The translations under genes were made by a program, and so were the position numbers. Shown here one piece after another: positions 10,063-18,619 of a DNA stretch of 64,000 bases. How positions within the stretch are numbered: the first letter of the stretch is position 1; each line of letters begins with the position of its first letter. Origin of the DNA: Nostoc sp. CHAB 5836 (lineage in GTDB: Bacteria; Cyanobacteriota; Cyanobacteriia; Cyanobacteriales; Nostocaceae); contig NZ_JAIVFV010000003.1 of assembly GCF_020829445.1 (NCBI RefSeq), positions 1-64,000 of the forward strand. Reading direction: 5' to 3'. The notes under the pieces are model-generated. The model ran no database searches, was not told where the DNA came from, and saw nothing but the letters and a program-made list of their open reading frames with translations.

Positions 10063-10434
10063 ATGAGCTTTAAGTCATTTCAATTGAATCTTTTAAATCT
10101 CCGCCCTTGGCTTACCCTGCTGGCAGTTGTTTGGTTGCTGGCATCACTGGGCTTGGGTTGGTTAGTTAATTCGTTGCTAATTATTGTCGGGTTGCTGTTT
10201 TTGGCACCCATTGTGGCTTTCTTTGGCTTTCGTTGGTGGCTGCAACGCAACTTGGTTGCCGATCAGTGTCCCGTCTGTGGATATGAATTTACGGGTTTAA
10301 ATAACAGTCAGTTACAGTGTCCTAGCTGTGGAGAGTCGCTGTTAGTACAAAATAGTCATTTTCGGCGCTTCACACCAGAAGGCACAATTGATGTTACTGC
10401 TGTCGAAGTTCCAGCTAAATCACTGGAAGATTAG
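10063..10434 (+). CDS. small membrane protein with a C-terminal zinc ribbon
   Basis: 123 aa. Two hydrophobic helices fill about residues 14-57, followed by a four-cysteine zinc ribbon (CPVCGYEF ... CPSCGESL) and a short acidic tail. A purine-rich ribosome site (agaaggagagcaggac) lies upstream. It probably anchors a zinc-ribbon domain at the cytosolic membrane face. No named family recognised. It is tail-to-tail with the next gene. Confidence 0.75.
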   Translation: MSFKSFQLNLLNLRPWLTLLAVVWLLASLGLGWLVNSLLIIVGLLFLAPIVAFFGFRWWLQRNLVADQCPVCGYEFTGLNNSQLQCPSCGESLLVQNSHFRRFTPEGTIDVTAVEVPAKSLED

Positions 10435-10438
10435 TTAT

Positions 10439-10472
10439 TAGTCATTAGTAAAAGACAAATGACTAATGACTA
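10439..10472. terminator. bidirectional hairpin between convergent genes
   Basis: TAGTCATTAGT and ACTAATGACTA form an 11-bp stem with a 12-nt loop between two convergent stop codons. It is built from TAATGAC-type heptamers, so it may simply be a repeat that also acts as a terminator. Confidence 0.45.
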
Positions 10473-10473
10473 T

Positions 10474-10905
10474 CTATTTATTTTGTTGCGAGATTGAGAG
10501 GGTGTAGTTATACTGCTGCTGGGATAGTTCGCCCACATACAGCGAGTATTTTCCTGCCTGCCAGTAACCAGAAAGTTCTGGCTTGCTTCCAGAGTAGCTA
10601 TCTGGCATTACGCAAAAGCGCCCCCCTGGCCCGTCAATCAATAGCGTTGGCTTCCCTTGACTCTCCACTGTTAATCGCAAGTAAGGTAGTGACTCTGTAA
10701 CCTGGATAACTTGATTAGGTTCAGTGGTAATATTGCCACAATTACTTTTGACAGTTCCCCCAGACTTTCCATTCAAAACCAGTGGATCTGGTTGAAAATT
10801 CTGATTAATTTGGATTGTTGGTGTCTGTGCCCAATTCACCTCAGTGAAAACCAAACTCATCGCCAAAGCTGTGGGAACAATTGCAAGTAGCCGAAGCGTT
10901 TTCAT
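10474..10905 (-). CDS. exported hypothetical protein
   Basis: 143 aa with a clear signal peptide (MKTLRLLAIVPTALAMSLVF..., probable cleavage near the TEVNWAQ segment, about residue 26). The mature part has two cysteines and a run of beta-type segments (LRLTVESQGKPTLLIDGPGG, GKYSLYVGEL), consistent with a small periplasmic beta-sandwich. GGAG lies 11 nt upstream of the ATG. Not recognised beyond that. Confidence 0.75.
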   Translation of the reverse strand: MKTLRLLAIVPTALAMSLVFTEVNWAQTPTIQINQNFQPDPLVLNGKSGGTVKSNCGNITTEPNQVIQVTESLPYLRLTVESQGKPTLLIDGPGGRFCVMPDSYSGSKPELSGYWQAGKYSLYVGELSQQQYNYTLSISQQNK

Positions 10906-11051
10906 TTTAATTAATGCTCCAGATTTTTTTAGAGCAATATTGTTATACAGTCTGGTTTAATTGACGACAGCAATCCATCTTGGTTCCAAAGGCTGTCGTA
11001 TAAAGTAATACCATTAATTTAAGGATTATTTGTAAAGATTTGATGGGTGTG

Positions 11052-11081
11052 TGTAGAGACGTTGCAATGCAACGTCTCTAC
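11052..11081. repeat. perfect palindrome of the GTAGAGACGT type
   Basis: TGTAGAGACGTTGCA is followed immediately by its reverse complement. The same core (gtagagacg / cgtctctac) recurs inside the elements at 23832-23932 and 55109-55202, so it is a dispersed repeat rather than a gene-specific terminator. Confidence 0.6.
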
Positions 11082-11139
11082 AATTAATGTCTGGAAAGCA
11101 ACAAGAAAAAACATAATTTTTCCTTGTGCAGAAAGGTAT

Positions 11140-11291
11140 TATAGGAATCCGGTTTGATTTTTGAACAACATTAAGTATTTGTAGGGTGCGTTAGCGCAGA
11201 AAGTACGGCACCATTCTTAAGGATTCGGTGCGTTACGCGAAACGCTAACGCACCCTACGTATCTGTTCAGAAATCAAATAGTAGTCCTATA
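11140..11291. mobile_element. MITE, TATAGGA family, copy 1
   Basis: 152 bp. Termini are TATAGGAATCCGGTTTGATT on the left and ATCAAATagtaGTCCTATA on the right, inverted relative to each other. The interior is a long imperfect palindrome of gtagggtgcgttagcg / cgctaacgcaccctac. Related ends occur at 24845-24872, 38124-38257 and 38818. Confidence 0.65.
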
Positions 11292-11391
11292 GATGCACAG
11301 ACATTAGTTAAAATCACTATGACAACCACCAAAAATAAGATTTGGTTGGTCTGTTGTTGAATAAGTATGCTAACTGAGGTAGAAAAAATTG

Positions 11392-11730
11392 ATGAATCCT
11401 CAACCAGAAAAAGACTTACAGCGTCGCCTCGACCAGCTAGAGGCTGAGATTAATTCCCCACCTGGGGTGGTTCCACAAGCAAAAGAACAAATGCCTCAGT
11501 CTATTTTTGCCAACTTGAACTTGCAACTGGAGCGATTTAAGATTTGGTTCAACAGCTTATCTGGGGCGAAAAAACTAGTAGTTTCAGGTGTGACGGTACT
11601 AGTAGGCTTGGCGATGCTACAAGCAGTGTTTAAACTAGTTGCATCTGTAATCACTCTGGCACTTTTGGCGGTGTTAGTGTATGTTGGATACAAATTTTTT
11701 GTATCTGGTAGCTTTCAACGTAAGCAATAA
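11392..11730 (+). CDS. small membrane protein, unknown function
   Basis: 112 aa from the ATG at 11392; a TTG sits just before it. An N-terminal amphipathic/coiled segment (DLQRRLDQLEAEIN) is followed by an acidic-to-neutral linker and two hydrophobic helices (about residues 63-80 and 84-104), ending in a basic tail. The cytosol probably holds the N-terminus. No family recognised. Confidence 0.65.
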   Translation: MNPQPEKDLQRRLDQLEAEINSPPGVVPQAKEQMPQSIFANLNLQLERFKIWFNSLSGAKKLVVSGVTVLVGLAMLQAVFKLVASVITLALLAVLVYVGYKFFVSGSFQRKQ

Positions 11731-11940
11731 GCTGATATGCATTTACTTTACACTCTGCCCGGAGTTATGAAAGTCAGGAGCCAAAATACAAACGGCTTCT
11801 GACTTACAAAAGCCTGTTTTACTTCAGAATTCTGACTCCTGTTAGCGCAGCTGGGCGTAGCCCATTCTAAGTTCTGCTGTATAACTTCTAAATCCTATTT
11901 CAATATGCTTTTCTGTTTGCTGATTAGCTGAGTTTATTTT

Positions 11941-12057
11941 AGGACTTACGCAAAATCATGAAAAAACGAACCGCAAACGCGAGTGCGTCTCCCCCTGGGA
12001 GAAGTACGCCAAGTACGCCAATAAATAAGAGTTGCAGAGAGTTTTTGCGTAAGTCCT
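11941..12057. mobile_element. MITE with GGACTTACGCA ends
   Basis: 117 bp with terminal inverted repeats AGGACTTACGCAAAA and TTTTTGCGTAAGTCCT. The interior holds repeat-type DNA (aaacgcgagtgcgtctcc, agtacgccaagtacgcca) and no gene. It lies in the promoter region of the RDD-pentapeptide gene, ending 61 bp before its ATG. The terminal sequence is a common dispersed element type in cyanobacterial genomes, as I recall. Confidence 0.75.
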
Positions 12058-12118
12058 GTATTTTAATTGTGCCGATCGCGGCGTAGAAATAATAAATAAT
12101 ATCAAAGGAAATTATCCG

Positions 12119-14257
12119 ATGACATCACCAATTGTCAGGAGAAGTAATCAATCTGGTCAGTCAAAAGAACCGGAAAGAGCCAATTCGCCGTTGCTAGCAA
12201 GTAGGCGTTTTGCTGCTTGGGCAACTGAAATCATATTAGTGGTTACTAGTGGGTTGATTCCCTTCGGCATTGGTGTGTATGCCAATTCTAGAAGCGATCT
12301 GAATCGAGTACCGCTTAACCCTGTGCTGGTGGTAACAGAAAGAGCGATCGCTAGACCCCTGGCTCTACCTGTAAGTTATGGCATCCGTAACGTGGCATGG
12401 CCGACTAATATTTTGTGGACAATCGCTCTGTTAGCGCCTGTAACTCTCTCATGGTGGCAATTATATTTACTAGCTAAGACTGGTAGCACAATTGGGAAAC
12501 GTTGGTTAAAAGTGCGGGTTGTCAACGAGCAAGGGAAGCCGCCCGGGTTGGGGGCAGTTGTCATTAGAGAAGGAGTTGGGCGTTGGACTGTACCCATTTC
12601 CATCGCCTATCTGCTATGGCGCTACAGCTTTGCTTTTCCGAATTTGGGATTATTCACATTTTTGTCATTGTTAATGATTGTGGGTGAAGGGATAGGCTTA
12701 CCGTCGCGCCGGGGGCGTCGCGCACTCCACGATCAACTAGCAGGAACTTATACAGTAGATGCACTCTTAGCTAGCAACAGACAAGCTCACTCTACTGGCG
12801 GTAATGATCAAGCAGAAGAATGGCAAGAGGGAAACGAAGAATTAGCCCCAGATCAAACCAACCAGTCGCCGAATCTGTGGCGGCGAATACAGCAAAATCC
12901 TAATTTGACCCTGTTTGGGGTAGGGCTAACGAGTATGACTGCTGTGTTGGCAACTTTAATCGGCACTCAAGTATATATCCAAATTCAACAATCCCAGCGA
13001 GCAACCGAGAAAATCAACAGGCAACAATTCGACGAACTCCGCAACCAATTGATTCCCAACTCTGGGGCGACTAATGAGCAACGTCAAAGTGCAATTCTGG
13101 CTATGGGTGGTATTAATGACCCACAGTCCATTAAATTTCTGGCGGATTTATTAGTTAGCGAAACTAACCCCAGCCTCCTGGATACGATTCAACAAGCTTT
13201 GACAACTGTCGGGCCTCAAGCCATCCCCGAATTAAAAAATAAGAATCAGTTTTTGGTTAGCGAACTGGAGTCGGTGGGTAGCACTGCAACCCAAGAGCGG
13301 GAATTACGGCAAGGACGACTACAAAGAAACCAGCGAACGATTAACAAAATTCTCTCCGTTTATAGCGGGAAAATCCAGAGCGTTGACCTGAGTAGCACCC
13401 AATTAGGTCAAAGCGGTACTCCCGGAAGTTCTTTCTTCAACTTAGTGCTAGACAACCTTGATTTATCAGGAGTTAAGTTTAAATCTGCAAATCTTAACCA
13501 AGCCAGCTTTAAGGGTAGCCGCTTCCGGGGCGTGGGTGATGATGGACGTTGGGATACCTACGACGATGTAATGGCTGATTTAAGCCAAGCTCAGTTACAG
13601 CAAGCCAACCTTACTGATGCTAACCTCAGTCGCGTCTTGATGAACCGTACTGATTTGAGCCGCGCCACTCTTAACAGAGCCAACTTATCCAACGCCCGTC
13701 TATATGACGCTAAACTTAACAGCACCCAACTAGTGGGAGCCGATCTGCGAAACGCAGTTTTGGAAAAAGCTAGCTTGACTGGGGCTGATTTAGGCGATGC
13801 TAAATTGAATGAGGCCAATCTATATGCTGCCCGTTTAGGTCGCGCCACTGCGATCGGAACGCAATTATCTTTTGCCAACTTAAGTAACACTGATTGGCAA
13901 GGGGCTGATTTATCAGGAGCCTATTTGGATCGTGCTAATCTCAGCAATGCCAACCTCAGCGCCACTCGTTTAGCTGGTGCTGTTTTGCGTTCGGCTCAGA
14001 TGGAAAACGTTAACTTGCAAAATGCTGACCTGAGTCTTGCCGATTTACGGGGAGCGAATGTCGCCGGAGCAGATTTTAAGGGAGCAATTCTCGCCCCTAG
14101 CAAACAAGATCCAGCAGATCAATTTGTCCAAACCCCAGATTTAGGCTCAGTGTCTGCCGTAGTCCAAGGTGTTGATTTTTCTCAAGCCAAAAATTTAGAT
14201 ACTAAGCAATTAGCATACATTTGTACTCAAGGAGGTATTCATCCCCGTTGCCCGTAG
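12119..14257 (+). CDS. RDD-domain membrane protein with C-terminal pentapeptide repeats
   Basis: 712 aa. Residues about 28-220 form an RDD-type membrane domain (RRFAAWATEII..., a lysine/arginine-rich loop GSTIGKRWLKVRVV, and RRGRRALHDQLAGTYTVD) with several helices. A further helix lies near 265-290. Residues about 300-425 resemble HEAT-like alpha-helical spacer (RQSAILAMGGINDPQSIKFL), and about 430-680 are pentapeptide repeats interrupted by a short loop (RGVGDDGRWDTYDD). AAAGGA lies 9 nt upstream of the ATG. The repeats should be cytosolic or exported depending on topology. Architecture is clear, function unknown. Confidence 0.85.
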   Translation: MTSPIVRRSNQSGQSKEPERANSPLLASRRFAAWATEIILVVTSGLIPFGIGVYANSRSDLNRVPLNPVLVVTERAIARPLALPVSYGIRNVAWPTNILWTIALLAPVTLSWWQLYLLAKTGSTIGKRWLKVRVVNEQGKPPGLGAVVIREGVGRWTVPISIAYLLWRYSFAFPNLGLFTFLSLLMIVGEGIGLPSRRGRRALHDQLAGTYTVDALLASNRQAHSTGGNDQAEEWQEGNEELAPDQTNQSPNLWRRIQQNPNLTLFGVGLTSMTAVLATLIGTQVYIQIQQSQRATEKINRQQFDELRNQLIPNSGATNEQRQSAILAMGGINDPQSIKFLADLLVSETNPSLLDTIQQALTTVGPQAIPELKNKNQFLVSELESVGSTATQERELRQGRLQRNQRTINKILSVYSGKIQSVDLSSTQLGQSGTPGSSFFNLVLDNLDLSGVKFKSANLNQASFKGSRFRGVGDDGRWDTYDDVMADLSQAQLQQANLTDANLSRVLMNRTDLSRATLNRANLSNARLYDAKLNSTQLVGADLRNAVLEKASLTGADLGDAKLNEANLYAARLGRATAIGTQLSFANLSNTDWQGADLSGAYLDRANLSNANLSATRLAGAVLRSAQMENVNLQNADLSLADLRGANVAGADFKGAILAPSKQDPADQFVQTPDLGSVSAVVQGVDFSQAKNLDTKQLAYICTQGGIHPRCP

Positions 14258-14310
14258 AATGGAATGGGGAATGGGGAGACTTTGACAAGCTCAGTGCATC
14301 TCTGGGAACT

Positions 14311-14412
14311 GGGAGATGAGGGAGATGAGGGAGATGAGGGAGATGAGGGAGATGAGGGAGTGAGGGAGATGAGGGAGATGAGGGAGATGAGGGAGATGAG
14401 GGAGTGAGGGAA
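14311..14412. repeat. tandem 9-mer array (GAGATGAGG)n
   Basis: About eleven near-perfect copies of gagatgagg, with two units shortened to gagtgagg. Related purine-rich 9-mer arrays occur at 46115-46160 and 62745-62822. Confidence 0.9.
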
Positions 14413-14420
14413 GAAAAATA

Positions 14421-14490
14421 ACTAATAACTAATGACTAATGACTAATGACTAATGACTAATGACTAATGACTAATGACTAATGACTAATT
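14421..14490. repeat. tandem heptamer array (TAATGAC)n
   Basis: About ten copies of the heptamer taatgac directly before the ribosome site of the next gene. It belongs to the heptamer class seen at 20231-20294 and 31622-31795. Confidence 0.95.
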
Positions 14491-14507
14491 GGTGTGAGGA
14501 GTCGGTT

Positions 14508-14999
14508 ATGAAGTATATTCCATATTTGATTTCAGCTTTGGGGGCTGGCTTGGTCTTGAGTCTGGCGAGTGTTAAACCAGCACAAGCTCAAGTAGCTTAT
14601 GGCAGTTATATTGGTATAGGCCCCACTATTGGTATTACTGATGGTGTCCAATTTGGGGGGGTGATAGCTGGACGTTACAAGCTTTTGGAAGCGCCAATTT
14701 CGCTGCGTGCCCAAGTGTTAATTGGCAATAATACGGCAGTTGTGCCTACGGTTTCCTACGATTTTCCCCTCAACTGGCAAGCTGATGCTTACCTGGGTGC
14801 TGGGTTAGTGCTGGCTGGTGGTGGTGGTTCTTCTCCTGTGGGCGACAAAATTAGTTTTGCTTTACAACCGGGCATTGATTATATGATCCCAAATAGCAAT
14901 ACTGTGCTTTTTGGCAATGCCATTATCGCTTTTGATGCTTACCGTGATAGCGGTGGTACAGCTATCTCCGTACAAGGTGGTGTTGGTTTGAGATTTTAA
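14508..14999 (+). CDS. exported beta-barrel-like protein
   Basis: 163 aa from the ATG at 14508, which has GTGAGGAG 6 nt upstream; the frame is open a little further upstream, but only through heptamer repeat. A signal peptide (MKYIPYLISALGAGLVLSLASVKPAQAQ, cleavage after AQA, about residue 26) precedes a glycine-rich, alternating-hydrophobic sequence (YGSYIGIGPTIGITDGVQFG, LGAGLVLAGGGGSSPVG) ending in the aromatic residue of GGVGLRF. This is the pattern of a small outer-membrane beta-barrel. Specific role unknown. Confidence 0.8.
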   Translation: MKYIPYLISALGAGLVLSLASVKPAQAQVAYGSYIGIGPTIGITDGVQFGGVIAGRYKLLEAPISLRAQVLIGNNTAVVPTVSYDFPLNWQADAYLGAGLVLAGGGGSSPVGDKISFALQPGIDYMIPNSNTVLFGNAIIAFDAYRDSGGTAISVQGGVGLRF

Positions 15000-15411
15000 G
15001 GGGCACGGGTAAAGAGTATATCTTTTCTTTAGAGGTAACTTGCCATAGTGTGATGTTTCGAGTTGCTGCGATCGCTAAAAGCTCACCATCTGGACTTAAC
15101 TCATTTTACAAATCGGTTGCCGATGGACTGACAACAAATAAATTACCCAATCCTTCGCGCAGCGTACCTCGCTTTGCGTGACGCTAACGGCCCAAGCCGC
15201 ATTTGACTTCTCTTTGTGACGCGCCAGGTGCTACACAGAGAAAGATTCTAAAACTGGGCTGACTCGGCTTTCGTTGAGTTGATGGACTACTAGAACCATC
15301 GCTATTTCTAAGAAGCGTTAAACTTCATTGCAAATTGAGAAGTTAGTCCAAACAACGTGATAGTTTTTGGTCATGAAGAGAGACAGCATAGGATTAACAC
15401 AGGAGAACACA
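15000..15411. other. intergenic, repeat-derived fragments
   Basis: About 410 bp with a G/C-rich repeat fragment near 15150-15195 (cttcgcgcagcgtacctcg, gcgtgacgctaacggcc). No gene seen. Confidence 0.4.
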
Positions 15412-15624
15412 GTGGCAATGGAATCAAATTTCTTAAAGAATGCGGGCGCAGATGAAGTGAATCAAGATTTCAGTGAATATGTCGCCAACCTGCAACTTCA
15501 CATGACTCTGCAAGCTCGCAATCTTGTTCCAACCCTGAAGCAAACACTAGTAGATAGTCGCCAGCAATTACTCCATCAAACCCAAGCCCACTTTGAAAAG
15601 CTAGTTTCTCGACAAGGGCTATAA
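15412..15624 (+). CDS. small hypothetical protein
   Basis: 70 aa from the GTG at 15412, which has AGGAG 6 nt upstream (caggagaacacaGTG); an ATG six bases further on is also possible, and the frame continues upstream to 15367 without a ribosome site. The sequence is soluble and largely helical (YVANLQLHMTLQARNLVPTLKQTLVDSRQQLLHQTQAHFEKLVSR). No family recognised. Confidence 0.55.
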   Translation: MAMESNFLKNAGADEVNQDFSEYVANLQLHMTLQARNLVPTLKQTLVDSRQQLLHQTQAHFEKLVSRQGL

Positions 15625-15828
15625 AAATATACAAACTTTAATTAAAATTCCAATAAAATAAAGGCAGATGTTGTTGTGTCAATGCCAATGGTGTTCTCAC
15701 AAGGTCTGCTTTTTCTGCTCTTTTAAGTGTTAAGTTACTAAAATCACCCTTTTGGTGCAATAGTAAAGGACAGAAAGTAGTTAAGATGATTGCAGTAGTC
15801 CCTTTGAAGAGCGGTTAGTTAAGGCTAA

Positions 15829-17085
15829 ATGGCGGCTCGAATAAAAATGACTTCATTACTTCCCCGAAATCTAAGTGTTGTTATCCGACCAGTCCAATAC
15901 CGTGATCTGGACGGGATTGAGCGCATAACTCAAGAGTCATTCGCAGCCCTCACTCCGAAGGGAGCAGGTTTTGCCATCAGCCAAATGCAAAGGCTGCGTC
16001 GCTGGTATGGATTACTGAAATTTTTGAGTTGGTTTCCTAACCCTCTCCAGTATCGCCTCTGTGCCTATGTAGCAGAGCAAGGGCGGATGCTTTTAGGGAT
16101 GATTCAAGTGTCACCCTTTAACCGCACACGCAGCACTTGGCGGATTGATCAAGTGCTACTAGAGCCTGGTGTCGATAAACAAGGAATTGGCTCGCAACTT
16201 TTGCGTCATTGCTTTGAATCGATTTTGGAAGCTCGCACTTGGCTACTGGAAGTTAACATCAATGACATAGAAGCGCTGGCATTGTATCGACAAAATGGAT
16301 TCCAGCGTCTAGCAGAAATGACCTACTGGGAAATTGGCCCAGAATTACTGGCTGAATTGGCACAAGCAGAGCCAGACTTGCCCAACCTGTTGCCCGTTAG
16401 TAATGCTGATGCCCAATTGCTATATCAACTAGATACGGCATCGATGCCACCTCTGGTACGTCAGGTTTTTGACCGCAACACCCGCGACTTTAAAACCAGT
16501 TTGTTTGGTGCTTTAACTGATGCAGTGAAGCAATGGCTGACTAAAACGGAAGTAGTCAGTGGTTACGTATTTGAACCGCAACGCAAAGCTGCCATCGGCT
16601 ATTTTCACGTGCAACTTGACCGTAAGGGTGAAGTTCCCCATGTTGCAACGCTGACGGTTCATCCTGCTTACACCTGGCTGTATCCAGAATTACTATCTCA
16701 ACTGGCTCGCATTGCTCAAGATTTTCCCCAGCAAGGGTTACAACTAGCCTCCTCAGACTATCAGGCAGAGCGAGAAGAGTATTTGGAGCAAATTGGGGCA
16801 AAACGCATAGAACATACATTAGTTATGTCTCGCTCTGTGTGGCACAAGCTACGGGAGTCGAAATTTGTTTCCCTAGAAGGAATTCAGTGGACTGATATGC
16901 TGCAAGGTTTACAACCGGCACGTAAACCTATACCAGGTGGGATGTCGTGGATACAACCAGGAAAATTGCCATCGTCCGAGAAACCACTGCCAAGTAAGTC
17001 AGAAACAATTAACTTTTCGGGAAAAAACTCTAGCATCGAAGCATTGCCAATTCCTGAATCAGTAGATGCACAGCAGGAGAATTAG
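15829..17085 (+). CDS. GNAT-family N-acetyltransferase
   Basis: 418 aa, larger than a single GNAT domain. Residues about 13-165 form a GNAT fold: VVIRPVQYRDLDGIERIT at the start and the acetyl-CoA loop motif in VDKQGIGSQLLRHCFES, followed by EVNINDIEALALYRQNGFQRL. The remainder (about 180-350) looks like a second, degenerate GNAT-like half, and the last 60 residues are low-complexity. The ruvX gene begins 1 nt after its stop, so the two are co-transcribed. The acetyl acceptor is unknown. Confidence 0.85.
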   Translation: MAARIKMTSLLPRNLSVVIRPVQYRDLDGIERITQESFAALTPKGAGFAISQMQRLRRWYGLLKFLSWFPNPLQYRLCAYVAEQGRMLLGMIQVSPFNRTRSTWRIDQVLLEPGVDKQGIGSQLLRHCFESILEARTWLLEVNINDIEALALYRQNGFQRLAEMTYWEIGPELLAELAQAEPDLPNLLPVSNADAQLLYQLDTASMPPLVRQVFDRNTRDFKTSLFGALTDAVKQWLTKTEVVSGYVFEPQRKAAIGYFHVQLDRKGEVPHVATLTVHPAYTWLYPELLSQLARIAQDFPQQGLQLASSDYQAEREEYLEQIGAKRIEHTLVMSRSVWHKLRESKFVSLEGIQWTDMLQGLQPARKPIPGGMSWIQPGKLPSSEKPLPSKSETINFSGKNSSIEALPIPESVDAQQEN

Positions 17086-17086
17086 T

Positions 17087-17569
17087 GTGATATCCCAAGA
17101 GCAACCAAAACCGTTTATTTCAGCGTTGGGACTAGATTTCGGTAGGAAGCGGATTGGAGTGGCTGGATGCGATCGCACGGGTTTAATTGCCACGGGAATC
17201 ACCACTATTGAGCGTACATCTTTTGAGCAGGATGTCGAGCAAATCAGACAAATAGTTAATGAACGCGATGTGCAAGTTCTAGTTATGGGCTTGCCTTATT
17301 CAATGGATGGCTCACTAGGATTTCAGGCACGTCAAGTTCAGAAATTTACTATAAGACTTGCTAAAGCACTAAAACTGCCTGTGGAATATATGGATGAGCG
17401 ATTAACTTCATTTCAAGCAGAGCAACTGCTGATAGCTGAAAACCGCTCTCCGTCACGCCATAAAGGTTTGATTGACCGCAAAGCAGCCGCTTTGATTTTG
17501 CAACAATGGCTGGATGTCAAGCGTGCCAGTTCTCGCAGTTCAGTGGCAGCGAATATTGATACCTTTTAA
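17087..17569 (+). CDS. ruvX: putative pre-16S rRNA nuclease / Holliday junction resolvase-like YqgF
   Basis: 160 aa from the GTG at 17087, preceded by AGGAG at 8-nt spacing (cagcaggagaattagtGTG); an upstream ATG at 17066 would overlap the acetyltransferase. RNase H-like fold with catalytic acidic residues in ALGLDFGRKRIGVA (Asp17), EYMDERLTSFQAEQLL and the C-terminal HKGLIDRKAAALILQQWL. The middle motif VMGLPYSMDGSLG is the family signature. YqgF/RuvX proteins are implicated in 16S rRNA 5'-end maturation. Co-transcribed with the GNAT gene. Confidence 0.93.
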   Translation: MISQEQPKPFISALGLDFGRKRIGVAGCDRTGLIATGITTIERTSFEQDVEQIRQIVNERDVQVLVMGLPYSMDGSLGFQARQVQKFTIRLAKALKLPVEYMDERLTSFQAEQLLIAENRSPSRHKGLIDRKAAALILQQWLDVKRASSRSSVAANIDTF

Positions 17570-17700
17570 CATGATATTCTGAAAACGATTAGCCAGCAGT
17601 TGTATCTACGTATAAAGCTATTTGGTTGACATCATATGTCATTAGTATAGTTAAGCGATTTCCAATATTGCTGGTATTTATTAAAATTCTACATTTGGCT

Positions 17701-18273
17701 ATGTTTTCCTCTCCATTCTCTGAAGAAAATGATAACGCTCATACGGGTTCCATCACTTTAACCGATGACACAGGGCGATCGCTCGAATGTTACATAGAGC
17801 ATTCCCTGGAGGTAGATGGACAAGAATACGTCTTACTTCTTCCTGTAGACTCACCTGTAGAAATTTTTTCTTGGGAAGGTGAGGATGAGGACGAAGAAGC
17901 TGTTCTGGTAGAAGACGACACCATCATCGAGCAAATTTTTCCTACTGCTCAAGCTGTATTGTCTGAGCAGAACCTAATATTGAAGAACACAGCCTATGCT
18001 TTGACAGTTGCAGGTGATTTACCGCCAGTTGAAGAATCAGAACTCTTCACCTTAGAAATCGAAGACCAAGGAGAAGATTTAGAGCCAGAGCAATTACAGC
18101 TACTCGCTAGCTTCTATGATGAAGATCAGGAGTATGCAATTTATACTCCCCTCGATCCTCTGTTGTTTTTTGCACGGATAGCGAAAACAGGTGAACCTGA
18201 ATTACTGTCTCCAGAGGAGTTTCGCAAAGTGCAGCCTCTGTTAGAGGAACATCTTTTTAATGAAGTGGAATAA
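17701..18273 (+). CDS. DUF3727 cyanobacterial conserved protein
   Basis: 190 aa from the ATG at 17701 (MFSSPFSEEND); the frame is open upstream to 17626 through a hydrophobic but repeat-free stretch, which is less likely. It contains a DUF1292-like N-terminal beta domain (SITLTDDTGRSLECYIEHSLEVDGQEYVLLLPVDSP) and a C-terminal DUF3727 half (FYDEDQEYAIYTPLDPLLFFARI). The protein is strongly acidic. This pattern is conserved in cyanobacteria and plastids next to ruvX; function unknown. Confidence 0.8.
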   Translation: MFSSPFSEENDNAHTGSITLTDDTGRSLECYIEHSLEVDGQEYVLLLPVDSPVEIFSWEGEDEDEEAVLVEDDTIIEQIFPTAQAVLSEQNLILKNTAYALTVAGDLPPVEESELFTLEIEDQGEDLEPEQLQLLASFYDEDQEYAIYTPLDPLLFFARIAKTGEPELLSPEEFRKVQPLLEEHLFNEVE

Positions 18274-18619
18274 GATTAAAAATTCAAAATGTTACATTTT
18301 CATTTTGAATTTTTTAATTGATAATTTTTCATTTTAATCAAAATCTACTTAAACCTTTTACCATGTCTGATTGAATGTGGAATCCATGAAATATTGACAC
18401 TAAATTGGGACAATTAGTATTGTTCAAAATTCGGGGAAAAGCATTTTTGTAGAAATTTTCAATCTAACATCATGTTGGATAAATTACGTTTCATTCCGGA
18501 AGAAGCTCAAAAAGCCAAAGCTGTGCTTGGTCTCCCCTCTTCCCTTACGGGGAGGGGTTAGGGTGGGATGTTAGAACTTCCAATCAGATAAAATCCCAAA
18601 TTGGTATCAGGTGCGGAAA
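18274..18619. other. intergenic with a possible gene remnant
   Basis: An ATG at 18472 opens a 29-codon frame (MLDKLRFIPEEAQKAKAVLG...) that runs into C/G-rich repeat DNA (cttacggggaggggttag) and stops at 18561. It may be the start of a gene cut by repeat insertion, but there is too little to name it. Confidence 0.35.
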
